Counted from the first letter of the stretch, positions 35,507 to 46,699 are shown. The stretch is DNA of 64,000 nt from Candidatus Avimonas caecicola (GCA_904419875.1 CAJFTG010000003.1:38044-102043), one strand, 5' to 3'. Notes: a model not told the origin generated them from the letters alone. Numbers and translations are program-made.

Positions 35507-35869
35507 GCTTGACTGTGGAAAAGGGGAGCAGTGCGCCCGTTTTTCCGGTCCGGCAGGACTGCACGATATGCGATGACGCGGGAGGTTGCAGCTTTACGCT
35601 GGTTATTTCCGCTGAGTATGTCCGATTTTAAACCGGGCGACAAGGAATACTGAAAGCGCTTGCGCGTTGCCGCCGGCTTTGCCGGCCGGCCTGCGGCGGC
35701 CTCATGGGTTGTAGGGGCGGCCGCGTGCGCGTGCTGTCAGGGCGCTGGATTCGTACCGGGAGAACGGCTTCGCGTTTCCGGTTTTTTAAATGCCGGGCGC
35801 GAAACACCCGGCGGTGTGTACGGATTTGGCGTCGCCCGCCAACTCAATTTTTTAAGGAGGCGTTTTTCA
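35507..35869 (+). other. Long 5' leader of the S10 operon
   Basis: About 360 bases of probable untranslated leader before rpsJ, GC-rich with several short inverted repeats (for example CCGGCTTTGCCGG near 35673). Leaders of this operon in other bacteria bind a ribosomal protein (L4 in Escherichia coli) for feedback control; a comparable role here is only inferred. Confidence 0.45.
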
Positions 35870-36181
35870 GTGGCAGTCAAAGAAAAAATCCGCATTCGCA
35901 TCAAGGGGTACGACCATCAGCTGGTCGATCAGTCCGCGGAAAAGATCGTGGAGACCGCGCGCCGCACGGGCGCCCGCGTTTCGGGTCCGGTTCCGCTGCC
36001 CACCGAGAAGGAGGTCGTCACCATTCTGCGCGCCGTCCACAAGTACAAGGATTCCCGCGAGCAGTTTGAGATGCGCACCCACAAGCGCCTGATCGACATT
36101 CTGCGCCCCTCGAACAAGACCGTTGAGGCCCTGATGGGCCTTGAACTCCCCGCCGGCGTGGAAATCGAGATCAAGCTGTAA
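35870..36181 (+). CDS. rpsJ: 30S ribosomal protein S10
   Basis: 103 residues ([42 protein letters not shown]). GTG start nine bases after AAGGAGG. First gene of the S10-spc-alpha cluster. S10 also serves as NusE in transcription antitermination. About 220 bases without a gene separate it from rplC, a wider gap than usual. Confidence 0.97.
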   Translation: MAVKEKIRIRIKGYDHQLVDQSAEKIVETARRTGARVSGPVPLPTEKEVVTILRAVHKYKDSREQFEMRTHKRLIDILRPSNKTVEALMGLELPAGVEIEIKL

Positions 36182-36404
36182 GGAGCCGCCTGCCGCCCCA
36201 CCGCGGAATAACCCGCCGCGGGCCGCGGCAAAGCGGTACCCCGGCTTGTGGCGGACCGGGCTCCGGTTCGCCGGTTTTCCCCGACGAGGTCATGTTGGCC
36301 TTCTGCGGCGCGGCGCCGCCGGCTGCTCCCTTCCGTTTCGGAAAGGATGGCGCGCGGTCCGTCCCGGCGCAGCGGGTCAACCAATAACCAAGGAGGTATA
36401 GACA

Positions 36405-37040
36405 ATGCAAAAAGGCATCATCGGCAAGAAGGTCGGCATGACGCAGATCTTCGACGAAAAGGGCAACGTTGTCCCCGTGACCGTCATCGAGGCCGGCCCC
36501 TGTGCGGTCGTGCAGAAGAAGACGGTGGAGAACGACGGCTACGCCGCCGTCCAGATGGGATTCGGCGACATTTCGGTCAAAAAGGTCACCAAGCCCCTGA
36601 AGGGCCATTTCGACAAAGCGGATGTCGCCCCGAAGAAAACCCTGCGCGAGTTCCGCTTTGACGACTGCGACGCGTTCAGCGTCGGCGAGATCGTCAAAGC
36701 CGACACCTTCGCCCCCGGCGACCGCGTGGACGTGGTCGGCACCAGCAAGGGCAAGGGCTACGCCGGCGCCATCAAGCGCTGGAATTTCCGCCGGCTGAAG
36801 GAAACCCACGGTTCCGGCCCGGTCGCCCGCCATGCGGGGTCTCTGGGCGCCTGCTCCTCCCCCTCCCGTGTCTTCAAGGGCACCAAAGGGGCCGGCCATC
36901 TGGGCGCGGAGCGCGTGACCGTTCAGAACCTCAGCGTCGTCAAGGTGGATGCGGAGAACAACCTCATCGCGGTCAAGGGCGCCGTCCCCGGCCCCCGCGG
37001 CAGCGTCGTGGTCCTCTCCGAAACCGTCAAGAAGGCGTAA
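36405..37040 (+). CDS. rplC: 50S ribosomal protein L3
   Basis: 211 residues starting [31 protein letters not shown], with the central loop [24 protein letters not shown] that reaches toward the peptidyl transferase centre. AAGGAGG before the ATG. Binds 23S rRNA early in 50S assembly. Confidence 0.97.
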   Translation: MQKGIIGKKVGMTQIFDEKGNVVPVTVIEAGPCAVVQKKTVENDGYAAVQMGFGDISVKKVTKPLKGHFDKADVAPKKTLREFRFDDCDAFSVGEIVKADTFAPGDRVDVVGTSKGKGYAGAIKRWNFRRLKETHGSGPVARHAGSLGACSSPSRVFKGTKGAGHLGAERVTVQNLSVVKVDAENNLIAVKGAVPGPRGSVVVLSETVKKA

Positions 37041-37069
37041 GGGAAGCGTTAGGGAAGGAGGAAATCAGA

Positions 37070-37693
37070 ATGCCTACAGTATCCGTTTTTGATATGACCG
37101 GCAAGCAGACCGGCAGCATGGAGCTTTCCGATGCGATCTTCGGCATTGAGCCGAACCAGGCCGTCCTGCATAGCGCCGTTGTGAATTATCTGGCCAACCA
37201 GCGCCAGGGCACCCAGTCCACGCTGACCCGCGCCGAAGTGAGCGGCGGCGGCAAGAAGCCGTGGAGACAGAAGGGAACCGGCCACGCCCGCCAGGGCTCC
37301 ACCCGCGCTCCCCAGTGGACGCACGGCGGCATCGCCCTCGGGCCGAAGCCCCGCAGCTATTCCTACACGCTGCCCAAGAAGGTTCGCCGTCTGGCCATGA
37401 AGTCCGCGTTTTCCGCCAAGGTTGCTTCCGGCGACCTGATTGTGCTGGAGGCGCTGACTCTCGAAGGCATCAAGACCAAGACCGTGGCCGCGATGCTCAA
37501 GGCGCTGGGCGCCGACCGCAAGGTCATCCTGCTGCTGCCGGAGAAGGACGAGGCCGCCGTGAAGTCGGCCCGCAACATCCCCGGCGTGAAGACCGCTCTG
37601 GTCAACACCCTCAACACGTACGACATCCTGAACGCCGACAAGTTTATCGTCGTCAAGGACGCCGTTGCGAAGCTCGAGGAGGTGTACAAATAA
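37070..37693 (+). CDS. rplD: 50S ribosomal protein L4
   Basis: 207 residues. The extended loop that lines the exit tunnel is visible (GGGKKPWRQKGTGHARQGSTRAPQW). Its TAA overlaps the ATG of rplW (TAATG), so the two are coupled. Confidence 0.97.
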   Translation: MPTVSVFDMTGKQTGSMELSDAIFGIEPNQAVLHSAVVNYLANQRQGTQSTLTRAEVSGGGKKPWRQKGTGHARQGSTRAPQWTHGGIALGPKPRSYSYTLPKKVRRLAMKSAFSAKVASGDLIVLEALTLEGIKTKTVAAMLKALGADRKVILLLPEKDEAAVKSARNIPGVKTALVNTLNTYDILNADKFIVVKDAVAKLEEVYK

Positions 37694-37983
37694 TGGAAGC
37701 TCGGGACATCATCCTGGCCCCTGTCGTCACGGAAAAATCGGTGGCCGCGCTCGCGGACAAAAAGTACACCTTTAAAGTGGCGAAGGAAGCCAATAAAATT
37801 GAGATTGCCCGCGCGGTGGCGGAGATCTTCGGCGTGAAGGTCGCCAAGGTCAACACCATCAGCATGAAGGGCCGCAAACGCCGTCAGGGGCGCAATGAAG
37901 GGTATACCCCGTCCTGGAAAAAGGCGGTCGTCACCCTTACCCCTGACTCGAAGACCATCGAGTTCTTCGACGGCCTGTTCTAA
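37693..37983 (+). CDS. rplW: 50S ribosomal protein L23
   Basis: 96 residues (ILAPVVTEKSVAALADKKYTFKVAKEANKIEIARAVAEIF). L23 lies at the tunnel exit and docks trigger factor and the signal recognition particle. Confidence 0.96.
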   Translation: MEARDIILAPVVTEKSVAALADKKYTFKVAKEANKIEIARAVAEIFGVKVAKVNTISMKGRKRRQGRNEGYTPSWKKAVVTLTPDSKTIEFFDGLF

Positions 37984-38079
37984 TCAGGCCGCCGCACCCG
38001 ACGGGTCGTTGGATCCGGGCAACGTATGGGGCGTTGGCGACGCCCCGCAAAGCCAAGATTTAGGAGAGTGAGTCGAACA

Positions 38080-38913
38080 ATGGCGATCAAGTTCTATAAG
38101 CCGACCACCCCCGGACGCCGCAATATGTCGGTCACCGACTACAGCGGGCTGTCCAAGGGCGGGCCGGAAAAGAGCCTTCTGGCTCCGCTGAATAAAAACG
38201 CCGGCCGCAACAGCTACGGCCGCATCACCGTCCGCCACCGCGGCGGCGGGCACCGCCGCAAATACCGCATCATCGACTTCAAGAGAAACAAGCCCGATAT
38301 GCCGGCGACGGTCCTCACCCTGGAATACGATCCCAACCGCAGCGCGCACATTGCGCTGATTCAGTACGAAGACGGCGAAAAGCGCTACATCGTTGCGCCG
38401 CAGGGGCTGAATGTGGGCGATACGGTGGTTTCCGGCGCGAACGCCGACATCAAGCCGGGCAACGCCCTGCCGATGTCCGCCATCCCGACCGGTACCTTTA
38501 TCCACAATGTGGAGCTGTATCCGGGCAAGGGCGCGCAGCTGGCCCGCAGCGCCGGCACCATGGCCCAGCTGATGGGCAAGGAAAACAATATGGCGCTGGT
38601 CCGCCTTCCCTCCGGCGAGATGCGGTATGTGCCGCTGAACTGCATGGCCACCGTCGGCCAGGTCGGCAACGTGGACCACGAAAACGTCAAGATCGGCAAG
38701 GCCGGCCGCAAGCGCCACATGGGCTGGCGTCCGACCGTGCGCGGTTCGGTCATGAACCCCTGCGACCACCCGCACGGCGGCGGCGAGGGCAAATCCCCGA
38801 TCGGCCGTCCGGGCCCGGTCACTCCGTGGGGCAAGCCCGCCCTCGGCTACAAGACCCGCAGCCATCACAACCGTTCGGACAAGTTCATTGTGAAGCGCCG
38901 CAACAGCAAGTAA
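38080..38913 (+). CDS. rplB: 50S ribosomal protein L2
   Basis: 277 residues. The conserved C-terminal loop [20 protein letters not shown] with the near-catalytic histidine is intact. The start is ATG 38080, with TAGGAGAG upstream at a slightly long distance. Confidence 0.97.
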   Translation: MAIKFYKPTTPGRRNMSVTDYSGLSKGGPEKSLLAPLNKNAGRNSYGRITVRHRGGGHRRKYRIIDFKRNKPDMPATVLTLEYDPNRSAHIALIQYEDGEKRYIVAPQGLNVGDTVVSGANADIKPGNALPMSAIPTGTFIHNVELYPGKGAQLARSAGTMAQLMGKENNMALVRLPSGEMRYVPLNCMATVGQVGNVDHENVKIGKAGRKRHMGWRPTVRGSVMNPCDHPHGGGEGKSPIGRPGPVTPWGKPALGYKTRSHHNRSDKFIVKRRNSK

Positions 38914-38934
38914 ACGAAAGGAGATTCGTCATTT

Positions 38935-39213
38935 ATGGGCAGAAGCGTAAAGAAGGGTCCTTTCGTACAGCCTGTGCTGCTGAAAAGGATTCAGGAAATG
39001 AACAAGACCGGTGAGAAGCGCATCCTGAAGACGTGGAGCCGCGCGTCCACCATTTTCCCGGATTTCGTGGGTCATACCATCGCTGTCCACGACGGCCGCA
39101 AGCATGTGCCGGTCTATGTCACCGAAGACATGGTGGGGCATAAGCTCGGTGAATTTGCTCCCACACGGACTTTCCGGGGCCACGCCGGTTCCAAAACGTC
39201 CAACAACCGATAA
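38935..39213 (+). CDS. rpsS: 30S ribosomal protein S19
   Basis: 92 residues, [19 protein letters not shown] at the start and [19 protein letters not shown] at the end. Contacts S13 in the head of the small subunit. Confidence 0.97.
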   Translation: MGRSVKKGPFVQPVLLKRIQEMNKTGEKRILKTWSRASTIFPDFVGHTIAVHDGRKHVPVYVTEDMVGHKLGEFAPTRTFRGHAGSKTSNNR

Positions 39214-39236
39214 GCGGCTGAAAGGAGAGAAACGTC

Positions 39237-39569
39237 ATGGAAGCAAGGGCAATGGTCAAATACGCCCGTATTTCCCCCCGCAAAGTGCAGATCGTTCTCG
39301 ACCTCATCCGCAACAAGCCGGTTGACGTCGCCATTGCGACTGTACGGAATACCCCCAAGGCCGCCAGCGAGTATCTGGAGAAGCTGCTCAAGTCGGCAGC
39401 GGCCAATGCGGAGAACAAAAATATGGAGGTCGGCAGCCTCTATGTTTCCGAATGCTTCGTCTGCCCCGGCCCCATTCTCAAGAGAATCCGTCCGAGAGCC
39501 CAGGGTCGCGCGTTCCGCATCAATAAGAGAACCAGCCATATCACCCTGGTGCTCAAGGAAAAAGAGTAA
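39237..39569 (+). CDS. rplV: 50S ribosomal protein L22
   Basis: 110 residues. The tunnel-lining hairpin is the [25 protein letters not shown] stretch. AAAGGAGAG precedes the ATG. Confidence 0.96.
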   Translation: MEARAMVKYARISPRKVQIVLDLIRNKPVDVAIATVRNTPKAASEYLEKLLKSAAANAENKNMEVGSLYVSECFVCPGPILKRIRPRAQGRAFRINKRTSHITLVLKEKE

Positions 39570-39587
39570 TGGAGGAGGAGGTAAATT

Positions 39588-40253
39588 ATGGGACAGAAGA
39601 TTAATCCCCACGGCCTTCGCGTCGGCGTGATCAAGGATTGGGATTCCCGTTGGTTTGTGAAGGACAGCGAGTTCGGCGATACCATCGTGTCCGATTACAA
39701 CCTTCGCCGGTTCCTCAAAAAAACCCTCTATGCCGCCGGTGTGCCGAAAATTGAAATTGAGCGCGACGCGTCCCGCGTGCGCGTGAATATCCACTGCGCG
39801 AAGCCCGGCATCGTGATCGGCAAGGGCGGCGCAGAGATTGAAAAGCTGCGCAAGGAATGCGAGAAAAGGCTGGGCAAGCCCACCTTCCTCAATATCGTGG
39901 AGGTCCGCAACCCGGACGTGAACGCGCAGCTGGTGGCGGAAAACATCGCCGCGCAGCTTGAAAAGCGCACCTCTTTCCGCCGCGCGATGAAGCAGTGCAT
40001 CGGCCGCGCGATGAAGCTGGGCGCGAAGGGCATCAAGACCCAGGTGTCCGGCCGTCTCAACGGCGCGGAAATCGCCCGCACCGAGCAGTATCATGAAGGC
40101 ACCATCCCGCTGCAGACCCTGCGCGCCGACATCGACTACGGCTTTGCCGAGGCGAACACCACCTACGGCCGCATCGGCGTGAAAGTGTGGATCTATCGCG
40201 GCGAGGTTCTCGGCGCTGCCGCCAAGCCCCGTCGGGAAGGAGGCAACAAGTAA
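39588..40253 (+). CDS. rpsC: 30S ribosomal protein S3
   Basis: 221 residues. KH domain with [16 protein letters not shown]-terminal domain [12 protein letters not shown]. Its TAA overlaps the rplP start (TAATG). Confidence 0.97.
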   Translation: MGQKINPHGLRVGVIKDWDSRWFVKDSEFGDTIVSDYNLRRFLKKTLYAAGVPKIEIERDASRVRVNIHCAKPGIVIGKGGAEIEKLRKECEKRLGKPTFLNIVEVRNPDVNAQLVAENIAAQLEKRTSFRRAMKQCIGRAMKLGAKGIKTQVSGRLNGAEIARTEQYHEGTIPLQTLRADIDYGFAEANTTYGRIGVKVWIYRGEVLGAAAKPRREGGNK

Positions 40254-40705
40254 TGCTGTTACCCAAAAGAGTGAAATACCGCCGCGTCCACCGCGGCCGT
40301 CTGACCGGGAAAGCGACCCGCGGCAATAAGGTCAATTACGGCGAGTACGGCCTGCAGGCCCTGGAGCCCGCGTGGATCTCCTCCAACCAGATCGAGGCGG
40401 CCCGTGTCGCCATGACCCGTTATATCAAGCGCGGCGGCCAGGTCTGGATCAAGATTTTCCCCGACAAGCCCATTACGGAGAAGCCGGCCGAAACCCGCAT
40501 GGGTTCCGGTAAGGGTTCGCCGGAATACTGGGTGGCCGTGGTGAAGCCCGGCCGCGTCATGTTTGAGATCAGCGGCGTTTCCGAGGAGGTTGCCCGCGAA
40601 GCGCTGAGACTTGCAGCGAACAAGCTGCCCATCAAGTGCAAATTCGTCAGGAAGGCCGACCAGGATGCGGCCGGTTCGGAAGAAACGGGTGGTGAGCAGG
40701 CATGA
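40253..40705 (+). CDS. rplP: 50S ribosomal protein L16
   Basis: 150 residues starting [23 protein letters not shown]-terminal tail of about ten residues ([12 protein letters not shown]) goes beyond the usual 137-145. It overlaps rpmC by ATGA. L16 shapes the A-site tRNA pocket. Confidence 0.96.
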   Translation: MLLPKRVKYRRVHRGRLTGKATRGNKVNYGEYGLQALEPAWISSNQIEAARVAMTRYIKRGGQVWIKIFPDKPITEKPAETRMGSGKGSPEYWVAVVKPGRVMFEISGVSEEVAREALRLAANKLPIKCKFVRKADQDAAGSEETGGEQA

Positions 40706-40917
40706 AGAGCAGAGAAATCGAAAAAATCCGCGAAATGAACGATACGGAGCTCCAGAACAGGCTCAAGGACCTCAAGGAGGAGCTGTTCAACCTGCGTTTC
40801 CAGCACGCGATCAATCAGCTCGATAATCCGATGCGCCTGAAAGCCGTCAAGAAGGAAATCGCGATCATCAAAACGATTGTCCGCGAAAACGAGATCAAGA
40901 GCGGCGCGCAGGCGTAA
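40702..40917 (+). CDS. rpmC: 50S ribosomal protein L29
   Basis: 71 residues, two-helix protein ([38 protein letters not shown]). Located at the tunnel exit next to L23. Confidence 0.96.
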   Translation: MKSREIEKIREMNDTELQNRLKDLKEELFNLRFQHAINQLDNPMRLKAVKKEIAIIKTIVRENEIKSGAQA

Positions 40918-40935
40918 CGGAAGGAGGAGTGAAAC

Positions 40936-41193
40936 GTGAGCGATCGGAACCTGAGGAAAACCAGAACCGGCATTGTTGTCAGCGACAAGATGGACAAAAC
41001 CGTCGTCGTGGCGATCGAAGACAACGTGAGCCATCCGCTTTATAAAAAAATCGTCAAGCGTACGGTGAAGCTGAAGGCGCATGATGAGAACAACGAGTGC
41101 AGGACGGGCGACCGCGTGCTCGTGATGGAGACCCGCCCTCTGTCCAAGGATAAGAGATGGCGCGTCGCGAACATCATCGAGAAGGCCAAATAA
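40936..41193 (+). CDS. rpsQ: 30S ribosomal protein S17
   Basis: 85 residues ([21 protein letters not shown], then [21 protein letters not shown]). GTG start after AAGGAGGAG. Confidence 0.96.
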   Translation: MSDRNLRKTRTGIVVSDKMDKTVVVAIEDNVSHPLYKKIVKRTVKLKAHDENNECRTGDRVLVMETRPLSKDKRWRVANIIEKAK

Positions 41194-41222
41194 GTCGGCT
41201 TTACTGAAAGGAGGAACAACCT

Positions 41223-41591
41223 GTGATTCAGCAGCAGACCTACCTCAAGGTTGCCGACAACACCGGCGCGAAGGAACTCATGTGCATCCGCGTTCTCGGT
41301 GGTTCCGGCAGAAGGTATGCGAATATCGGCGACGTGGTGGTTGCTTCCGTCAAAAAAGCAGCACCCGGCGGCGTTGTGAAAAAAGGCGATGTCGTGAAGG
41401 CCGTGGTGGTCCGTTCGGCCCGCGGCGTACGCCGCGAGGACGGCACCTACATCCGTTTTGATGAGAATGCGGCCGTCATTATCCGTGACGATAAGAACCC
41501 GAGGGGCACCCGTATTTTTGGCCCGGTGGCGAGAGAGCTCCGTGAAAAGGATTATCTCAAAATCCTGAGCCTTGCCCCCGAAGTGCTTTGA
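41223..41591 (+). CDS. rplN: 50S ribosomal protein L14
   Basis: 122 residues, [24 protein letters not shown] to the [24 protein letters not shown] end. GTG start after AAAGGAGG. Forms the inter-subunit bridge with 16S helix 14 and is the target of the silencing factor RsfS. Confidence 0.97.
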   Translation: MIQQQTYLKVADNTGAKELMCIRVLGGSGRRYANIGDVVVASVKKAAPGGVVKKGDVVKAVVVRSARGVRREDGTYIRFDENAAVIIRDDKNPRGTRIFGPVARELREKDYLKILSLAPEVL

Positions 41592-41605
41592 TGGGAGGCG
41601 CCAAC

Positions 41606-41923
41606 ATGAGTAAGATGCATGTCAAAAGGGACGATACCGTCCTGATTATCAGCGGTGACGACCGCGGCAAAAAGGGCAAGGTGCTGGAAGTCAGCCCCAA
41701 GGAAGGCAAGGTCATCGTCGAAGGGCGCAACATGGTGAAGAAGCATGTGAAGCCCCGCAAGATGGGCGATCCCGGCGGGATCGTGGAATCGGCCGGCGCG
41801 ATGTACGCCTCCAAGGTCATGGTCATCTGCCCTCACTGCAACAAGCCGGCGCGGGTCGGCCATAAAAAATTCGCCGACGGCACGAAGTCCCGTATCTGCA
41901 AGCGCTGCGGCGAAGCGCTGTAA
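41606..41923 (+). CDS. rplX: 50S ribosomal protein L24
   Basis: 105 residues: KOW motif (DTVLIISGDDRGKKGKVLEV) and two cysteine pairs (CPHC, CKRC) that form a zinc ribbon, as in many Firmicutes. ATG 41606 is chosen over ATG 41588, which overlaps the rplN stop, because GGGAGG lies seven bases upstream. Confidence 0.95.
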   Translation: MSKMHVKRDDTVLIISGDDRGKKGKVLEVSPKEGKVIVEGRNMVKKHVKPRKMGDPGGIVESAGAMYASKVMVICPHCNKPARVGHKKFADGTKSRICKRCGEAL

Positions 41924-41937
41924 GGAGGTTATAGCAA

Positions 41938-42477
41938 ATGGCCAGACTGATGGACTACTACAAAAAGGACGTTGCCCCCGCGCTGATGAAGAAGTTCAGC
42001 TATAAGAGCGTCATGCAGATCCCCAAGCTGGACAAGATCGTGATTAATGTCGGCTGCGGCGAAGCCCGCGACAACGCCAAGGTCATCGAAGCCATTATGG
42101 CGGACCTTGCGGCAATCACCGGCCAGCGCCCGATCGTCTGCAAGGCGAAGAAATCGGTCGCCAACTTCAAGCTCCGCGAGGGCATGAACATCGGCGCGAA
42201 GGTGACCCTGCGCGGCGAGCGGATGTACGAATTCCTCGACCGCCTGTTCAATGTGGCGCTCCCCCGTGTGCGCGACTTCCGCGGGATTAACGCGAATTCC
42301 TTCGACGGCCGCGGCAATTACAACATGGGCCTCAAGGAACAGCTGATTTTCCCTGAGATCGATTACGATAAGATCGACAAGGTGCGCGGTATGGACATCT
42401 GCTTTGTCACCACCGCCAACACCGACGAGGAAGCGCGCGAGCTGCTCACCCTGATGGGCGCTCCGTTCTCGAAATAA
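41938..42477 (+). CDS. rplE: 50S ribosomal protein L5
   Basis: 179 residues ([20 protein letters not shown], then [23 protein letters not shown]). Binds 5S rRNA in the central protuberance. Confidence 0.97.
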   Translation: MARLMDYYKKDVAPALMKKFSYKSVMQIPKLDKIVINVGCGEARDNAKVIEAIMADLAAITGQRPIVCKAKKSVANFKLREGMNIGAKVTLRGERMYEFLDRLFNVALPRVRDFRGINANSFDGRGNYNMGLKEQLIFPEIDYDKIDKVRGMDICFVTTANTDEEARELLTLMGAPFSK

Positions 42478-42491
42478 GGAGGGGAAACACC

Positions 42492-42677
42492 GTGGCAAAA
42501 ACGAGTTTGAAGCTCAAGCAGCAGAGGGACCCGAAGTATTCCACCCGGGCTTACAACCGCTGCAAAATCTGCGGCCGTCCCCACGCCTATCTGCGCAAGT
42601 ACGGCATCTGCCGTATCTGCTTCAGAGAGCTGGCCTACAAGGGTCAGATTCCCGGCGTGCGGAAGGCCAGCTGGTAA
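42492..42677 (+). CDS. rpsN: 30S ribosomal protein S14, zinc type
   Basis: 61 residues from a GTG start. CKIC and CRIC pairs form the zinc site of the short type Z S14, the form usual in Firmicutes and Actinobacteria. Confidence 0.96.
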   Translation: MAKTSLKLKQQRDPKYSTRAYNRCKICGRPHAYLRKYGICRICFRELAYKGQIPGVRKASW

Positions 42678-42704
42678 AGCAATAGCTTAAAGGAGGTTGA
42701 CGGA

Positions 42705-43106
42705 ATGCAGATCACCGATACCATCGCCGATATGCTGACGAGAATCCGCAACGCTAACTCGGCTAAGCACGATTCGGTGGATATCCCCGCTTCCAACATG
42801 AAGAAGGCTATTGCCCAGATTCTTGTTGACGAGGGATATGTGAAAAGCTACAACGTAATTGAGGATGACAAGCAGGGCACCATCCGCATCGTCCTGAAGT
42901 ACCAGGGCCCGTCCAAGGCCCCGGTCCTCATGGGGCTGCGCCGCGTTTCCAAGCCCGGCCTGCGCATCTATTCCAGCAGCGAGGACATGCCGAAGGTCAT
43001 GAAGGGCATCGGCACCGCCATCGTTTCCACCTCGAAGGGCGTCATGACCGACAAGCAGGCGCGCAAAGAGCATGTGGGCGGCGAAGTCCTGGCTTTCGTT
43101 TGGTAA
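42705..43106 (+). CDS. rpsH: 30S ribosomal protein S8
   Basis: 133 residues ([22 protein letters not shown], ending in [26 protein letters not shown]). In Escherichia coli S8 is the feedback repressor of the spc operon; that control is not shown here. Confidence 0.97.
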   Translation: MQITDTIADMLTRIRNANSAKHDSVDIPASNMKKAIAQILVDEGYVKSYNVIEDDKQGTIRIVLKYQGPSKAPVLMGLRRVSKPGLRIYSSSEDMPKVMKGIGTAIVSTSKGVMTDKQARKEHVGGEVLAFVW

Positions 43107-43121
43107 GGGGGGCGGAAAGAG

Positions 43122-43670
43122 ATGTCGAGAATTGGACGCAAGCCGATTGCCGTGCCCGCCGGCGTCGATGTCAAGGTTGAAGACGGCGTGGTGACGGTCA
43201 AGGGCGCAAAAGGAACCCTTACCCAGAAGGTCCATCCCAATATGACCGTGACCGTCGAGGAGGGCGTGATCCATGTCACCCGCCCGAACGACGAAAAGGA
43301 AAACCGCGCCCTGCACGGGCTGACCCGCACCCTGATCGCCAATATGGTGGAGGGCGTGACCAACGGCTTTAAAAAGGAGCTGGACGTGAACGGCGTCGGC
43401 TACCGCGTGCAGAAGCAGGGCAAGGACCTGGTGATGAACCTCGGCTTCAGCCACACGGTGGTGGTCAGCGAAATCCCGGGCATCACGATCGAGGCGCCGG
43501 GCCCCAACAAGATCATTATTTCCGGTCCCGACAAGCAGCTCGTCGGCCAGTTCGCGGCGGAAGTCCGCGAGAAGCGTCCGCCGGAGCCGTATAAGGGCAA
43601 GGGCATCAAGTACGTGGACGAAGTCATCCGCCGCAAGGAAGGCAAGACCGGCGGTAAGGGCAAGAAGTAA
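43122..43670 (+). CDS. rplF: 50S ribosomal protein L6
   Basis: 182 residues, [19 protein letters not shown] at the start and [23 protein letters not shown] near the end. Confidence 0.97.
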   Translation: MSRIGRKPIAVPAGVDVKVEDGVVTVKGAKGTLTQKVHPNMTVTVEEGVIHVTRPNDEKENRALHGLTRTLIANMVEGVTNGFKKELDVNGVGYRVQKQGKDLVMNLGFSHTVVVSEIPGITIEAPGPNKIIISGPDKQLVGQFAAEVREKRPPEPYKGKGIKYVDEVIRRKEGKTGGKGKK

Positions 43671-43685
43671 GGAGAGTGAAAACCC

Positions 43686-44045
43686 ATGGTGAGCAAGTCT
43701 GACAGCAACAAAGCCCGTCTGCGCCGGCATACCCGTGTGCGCGGCAAGGTCAGCGGCACCGCGGAACGCCCGCGCCTCAGCGTGTATCGCTCCCTCAATC
43801 ACATCTATGCCCAGGTGATCGATGATGTCAAGGGAGTTACGCTCGCCGCCGCCTCCAGCGTCGAAAAGGATTTCGGCATGGCCGGCGGAAACAAGGAAGC
43901 CGCGAAGAAGGTCGGCGAGCTGATCGCCAAACGCGCCGCGGAGAAGGGGATCACCGATGTGGTCTTCGACCGGGGCGGCTATATCTACCACGGCCGCGTC
44001 AAGGAGCTGGCCGAAGGCGCCCGTGAGGGCGGCCTCAAGTTCTAA
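43686..44045 (+). CDS. rplR: 50S ribosomal protein L18
   Basis: 119 residues ([35 protein letters not shown], then [23 protein letters not shown]). Binds 5S rRNA. Confidence 0.97.
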   Translation: MVSKSDSNKARLRRHTRVRGKVSGTAERPRLSVYRSLNHIYAQVIDDVKGVTLAAASSVEKDFGMAGGNKEAAKKVGELIAKRAAEKGITDVVFDRGGYIYHGRVKELAEGAREGGLKF

Positions 44046-44065
44046 GGAAAGGGAGGAAACGTACT

Positions 44066-44566
44066 TTGGCCAGAATTGACGCATCAACGATGGAACTCAA
44101 GGAGCGGATTGTCGCGATCAACCGCGTCAGCAAGACCGTAAAGGGCGGCCGCATTTTCAAATTTGCCGCGCTGGTCGTCGTGGGAGACGGCAACGGCCTG
44201 GTAGGCTTCGGCCTCGGGAAGGCCGGCGAAGTGCCGGACGCGATCCGCAAGGGCATTGAAGACGCCAAGAAGAACCTGATTCAGATTTCTCTGAAGGGGA
44301 GCACCATCCCGCACGAGGTGATCGGTAAATTCGGCGCCGGCCGCGTGCTGATGAAGCCCGCCGCTCCCGGTACCGGCGTGATCGCCGGCGGCGCCGTGCG
44401 CGCCGTTGTCGAAGCGGCCGGCATCAAGGATATCCGCACCAAGGCGCTGCGTTCCAACAACCCCAACAACGTTGTGAACGCGACCATGAACGGCCTGGCC
44501 CAGCTGCGTACGGCGGAACAGGTCGCGGCCATCCGCGGCAAGTCCGCCAAGGAGATCCTGGGTTAA
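44066..44566 (+). CDS. rpsE: 30S ribosomal protein S5
   Basis: 166 residues ([34 protein letters not shown]). The start is a TTG with GGGAGG nine bases upstream; no ATG fits the family's N-terminus. Six genes of this cluster use GTG or TTG (rpsJ, rpsQ, rplN, rpsN, rpsE, secY). Confidence 0.96.
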   Translation: MARIDASTMELKERIVAINRVSKTVKGGRIFKFAALVVVGDGNGLVGFGLGKAGEVPDAIRKGIEDAKKNLIQISLKGSTIPHEVIGKFGAGRVLMKPAAPGTGVIAGGAVRAVVEAAGIKDIRTKALRSNNPNNVVNATMNGLAQLRTAEQVAAIRGKSAKEILG

Positions 44567-44636
44567 GCGGGGAAGGGTCCCGCTTACGGGCAGGGCCTGA
44601 CCAAGACGAGACGAGACGAAAGGAATGGTCGTAATT

Positions 44637-44834
44637 ATGGCAAAGAAGGCGAAAACAGGCGCCCTGCAGATCAAGCTTGTCAAGAGCCTGATCGGCAGCA
44701 AAAAAGACCAGATCGCCACCGCCGAGTCTCTGGGCCTGCGCAAAATCGGCGACTGCACCAGCCAGCCGGACAACGCCGCGACCCAGGGCAAGGTGGCCAA
44801 GATCATCCACCTCATCGAGGTAACCGAAGCGTAA
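44637..44834 (+). CDS. rpmD: 50S ribosomal protein L30
   Basis: 65 residues (LQIKLVKSLIGSKKDQIATAESLGLRKIG). ATG 44637 is used; an in-frame ATG at 44625 overlaps the AAAGGA site itself. Confidence 0.94.
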   Translation: MAKKAKTGALQIKLVKSLIGSKKDQIATAESLGLRKIGDCTSQPDNAATQGKVAKIIHLIEVTEA

Positions 44835-44861
44835 GCAATCGAGTAAGGAGGTGCGAACATT

Positions 44862-45302
44862 ATGAAGCTGCATGAGCTTTCTCCGGCTCCGGGGTCTGTC
44901 CGGGAGTCGAAAAGGATCGGCCGTGGACATGGTTCCGGCCAGGGCAAAACCGCCGGCAAGGGCCATAAAGGCCAGAAGGCGCGCGCCGGCCGCGGGATGC
45001 GTCCGGGTTTTGAAGGCGGCCAGATGCCCCTGCAGAGACGTGTGCCCAAGAGAGGGTTTACCAACATTTTCGCCACGCAGTACGCGGTCGTCAACGTCGG
45101 CTCCCTCAACGTGTTCGAGGACGGCGCGGTGGTGGATACCGACGCGCTGAAAAACGCCGGTCTGGTGAAAAAGACCTATGACGGCGTAAAGCTCCTCGGC
45201 AACGGGAGTGTGGAAAAGAAACTGACCGTCAAAGCCGCTGCTTTCTCTGAAGCGGCCAAAGCAAAGATCGAGGCCGCGGGCGGGAAAGCAGAGGTGATCT
45301 GA
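44862..45302 (+). CDS. rplO: 50S ribosomal protein L15
   Basis: 146 residues ([38 protein letters not shown] in the rRNA-binding N-terminal arm). The secY start lies one base after its stop. Confidence 0.97.
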   Translation: MKLHELSPAPGSVRESKRIGRGHGSGQGKTAGKGHKGQKARAGRGMRPGFEGGQMPLQRRVPKRGFTNIFATQYAVVNVGSLNVFEDGAVVDTDALKNAGLVKKTYDGVKLLGNGSVEKKLTVKAAAFSEAAKAKIEAAGGKAEVI

Positions 45303-45303
45303 G

Positions 45304-46623
45304 GTGTTTCAGACTCTTCGGAATGCATGGAAGATCACCGACCTGCGTCATAAGATTCTGTATACCCTGTTTATCATCCTGATTTTCCGCATCGGCTCGG
45401 CGATCACGGTTCCCTTTGTGGATCCGCAGGTGCTCAAAGAGGCCACCTCCTCCAGCACGGGCACCATGATGGACTATATCACGCTGCTGTCCGGCGGCGG
45501 CTTCTCCAACGGCAGCATCTTCGCGTTGTCCATCATGCCCTACATCAACGCCAGCATCATCATCCAGCTGCTGACGGTGGCCATTCCTCCGCTGGAGCGG
45601 ATGGCCAAGGAGGGGGAATCGGGCCGGAAAAAGCTGGGGCAGATCACCCGCTACACCACGGTCGGCCTGGGCCTGCTGCTCGGCGTCGCGTACTACTTCA
45701 TGATGAAGAATTCGTACGGCGCGCTGGTCAGCGAGGCGAAAAGCGGTTTCGGCCTCTGGTTCGGCGCGATCGTCATTGTCCTGTGCTTCACCGCCGGTTC
45801 GGCGCTGATGATGTGGCTGGGCGAGCAGATCAACGAAAAGGGGATCGGCAACGGTATTTCCATTTTGCTGTTCGCGGGCATCATCTCCCGCATCCCCTAC
45901 GGCGCCACGATGCTCTGGCAGTACTTCTATGAAGCGGGCATCCGGAATATGAACGCGGGCGGTATCAAGTACGTGATTCTGGTTCCGGTCATTCTGGCGC
46001 TGTTCCTGCTGATGATCGCGTTCATCGTGTTCATCACCAATGCGGAGCGCCGCATCCCGGTGCAGTACGCCAAGCGGGTGGTTGGCCGGAAGATGTACGG
46101 CGGGCAGAATACCTACATCCCGATCAAGGTCAACATGTCCGGCGTCATGCCGATCATCCTGGCCTCGGCGATTGTTTCTCTGCCCGGCACGATCGCCAGC
46201 TTTTTCCCGAACAACAGCTTTTGGAAAGCGGTAACCAACATCTTCAACTATTCCTCCGCTCTCTACGCGGTGCTGTATTTCATACTGATCATCGCTTTTG
46301 CGTTCTTCTATGTGACGATTCAGTATAATCCCCTGGAGATGTCCAATAATCTCCGCAAGAATTCTGGCGTAATTCCGGGCTACCGGCCCGGCAAGCCGAC
46401 GGTGGACTTTATCAAGCGCGTGCTGAATAAGATCACCCTCATCGGGGCGCTGTGCCTGGGTGTGATTGCGATCTTCCCGATTATCTTCGGCGCGGTCAGC
46501 GGGATGCAGGGCCTGGCCCTGGGCGGCACCTCGATCATGATCGTGGTCGGCGTGGCGCTGGAGACCACCCAGCAGATCGAAAGCCAGATGATGATGCGGC
46601 ACTACAAGGGCTTCCTTGAGTAA
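45304..46623 (+). CDS. secY: Protein translocase subunit SecY
   Basis: 439 residues with ten membrane segments. The first segment follows FQTLRNAWKITDLRHKILYTLFI, and the cytoplasmic loop NAERRIPVQYAKRVVG and the FFYVTIQYNPLEMSNNLRKN region match the family. It forms the Sec channel with SecE and SecG. GTG start, coupled to rplO. Confidence 0.97.
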   Translation: MFQTLRNAWKITDLRHKILYTLFIILIFRIGSAITVPFVDPQVLKEATSSSTGTMMDYITLLSGGGFSNGSIFALSIMPYINASIIIQLLTVAIPPLERMAKEGESGRKKLGQITRYTTVGLGLLLGVAYYFMMKNSYGALVSEAKSGFGLWFGAIVIVLCFTAGSALMMWLGEQINEKGIGNGISILLFAGIISRIPYGATMLWQYFYEAGIRNMNAGGIKYVILVPVILALFLLMIAFIVFITNAERRIPVQYAKRVVGRKMYGGQNTYIPIKVNMSGVMPIILASAIVSLPGTIASFFPNNSFWKAVTNIFNYSSALYAVLYFILIIAFAFFYVTIQYNPLEMSNNLRKNSGVIPGYRPGKPTVDFIKRVLNKITLIGALCLGVIAIFPIIFGAVSGMQGLALGGTSIMIVVGVALETTQQIESQMMMRHYKGFLE

Positions 46624-46699
46624 AGCGCGTTTGCCGCGCTGCCGTTTCGTATAAGTTTGGAGAGAAGGGCCCGGTCGGGCTTCCCGATCTGCCCTGAAA

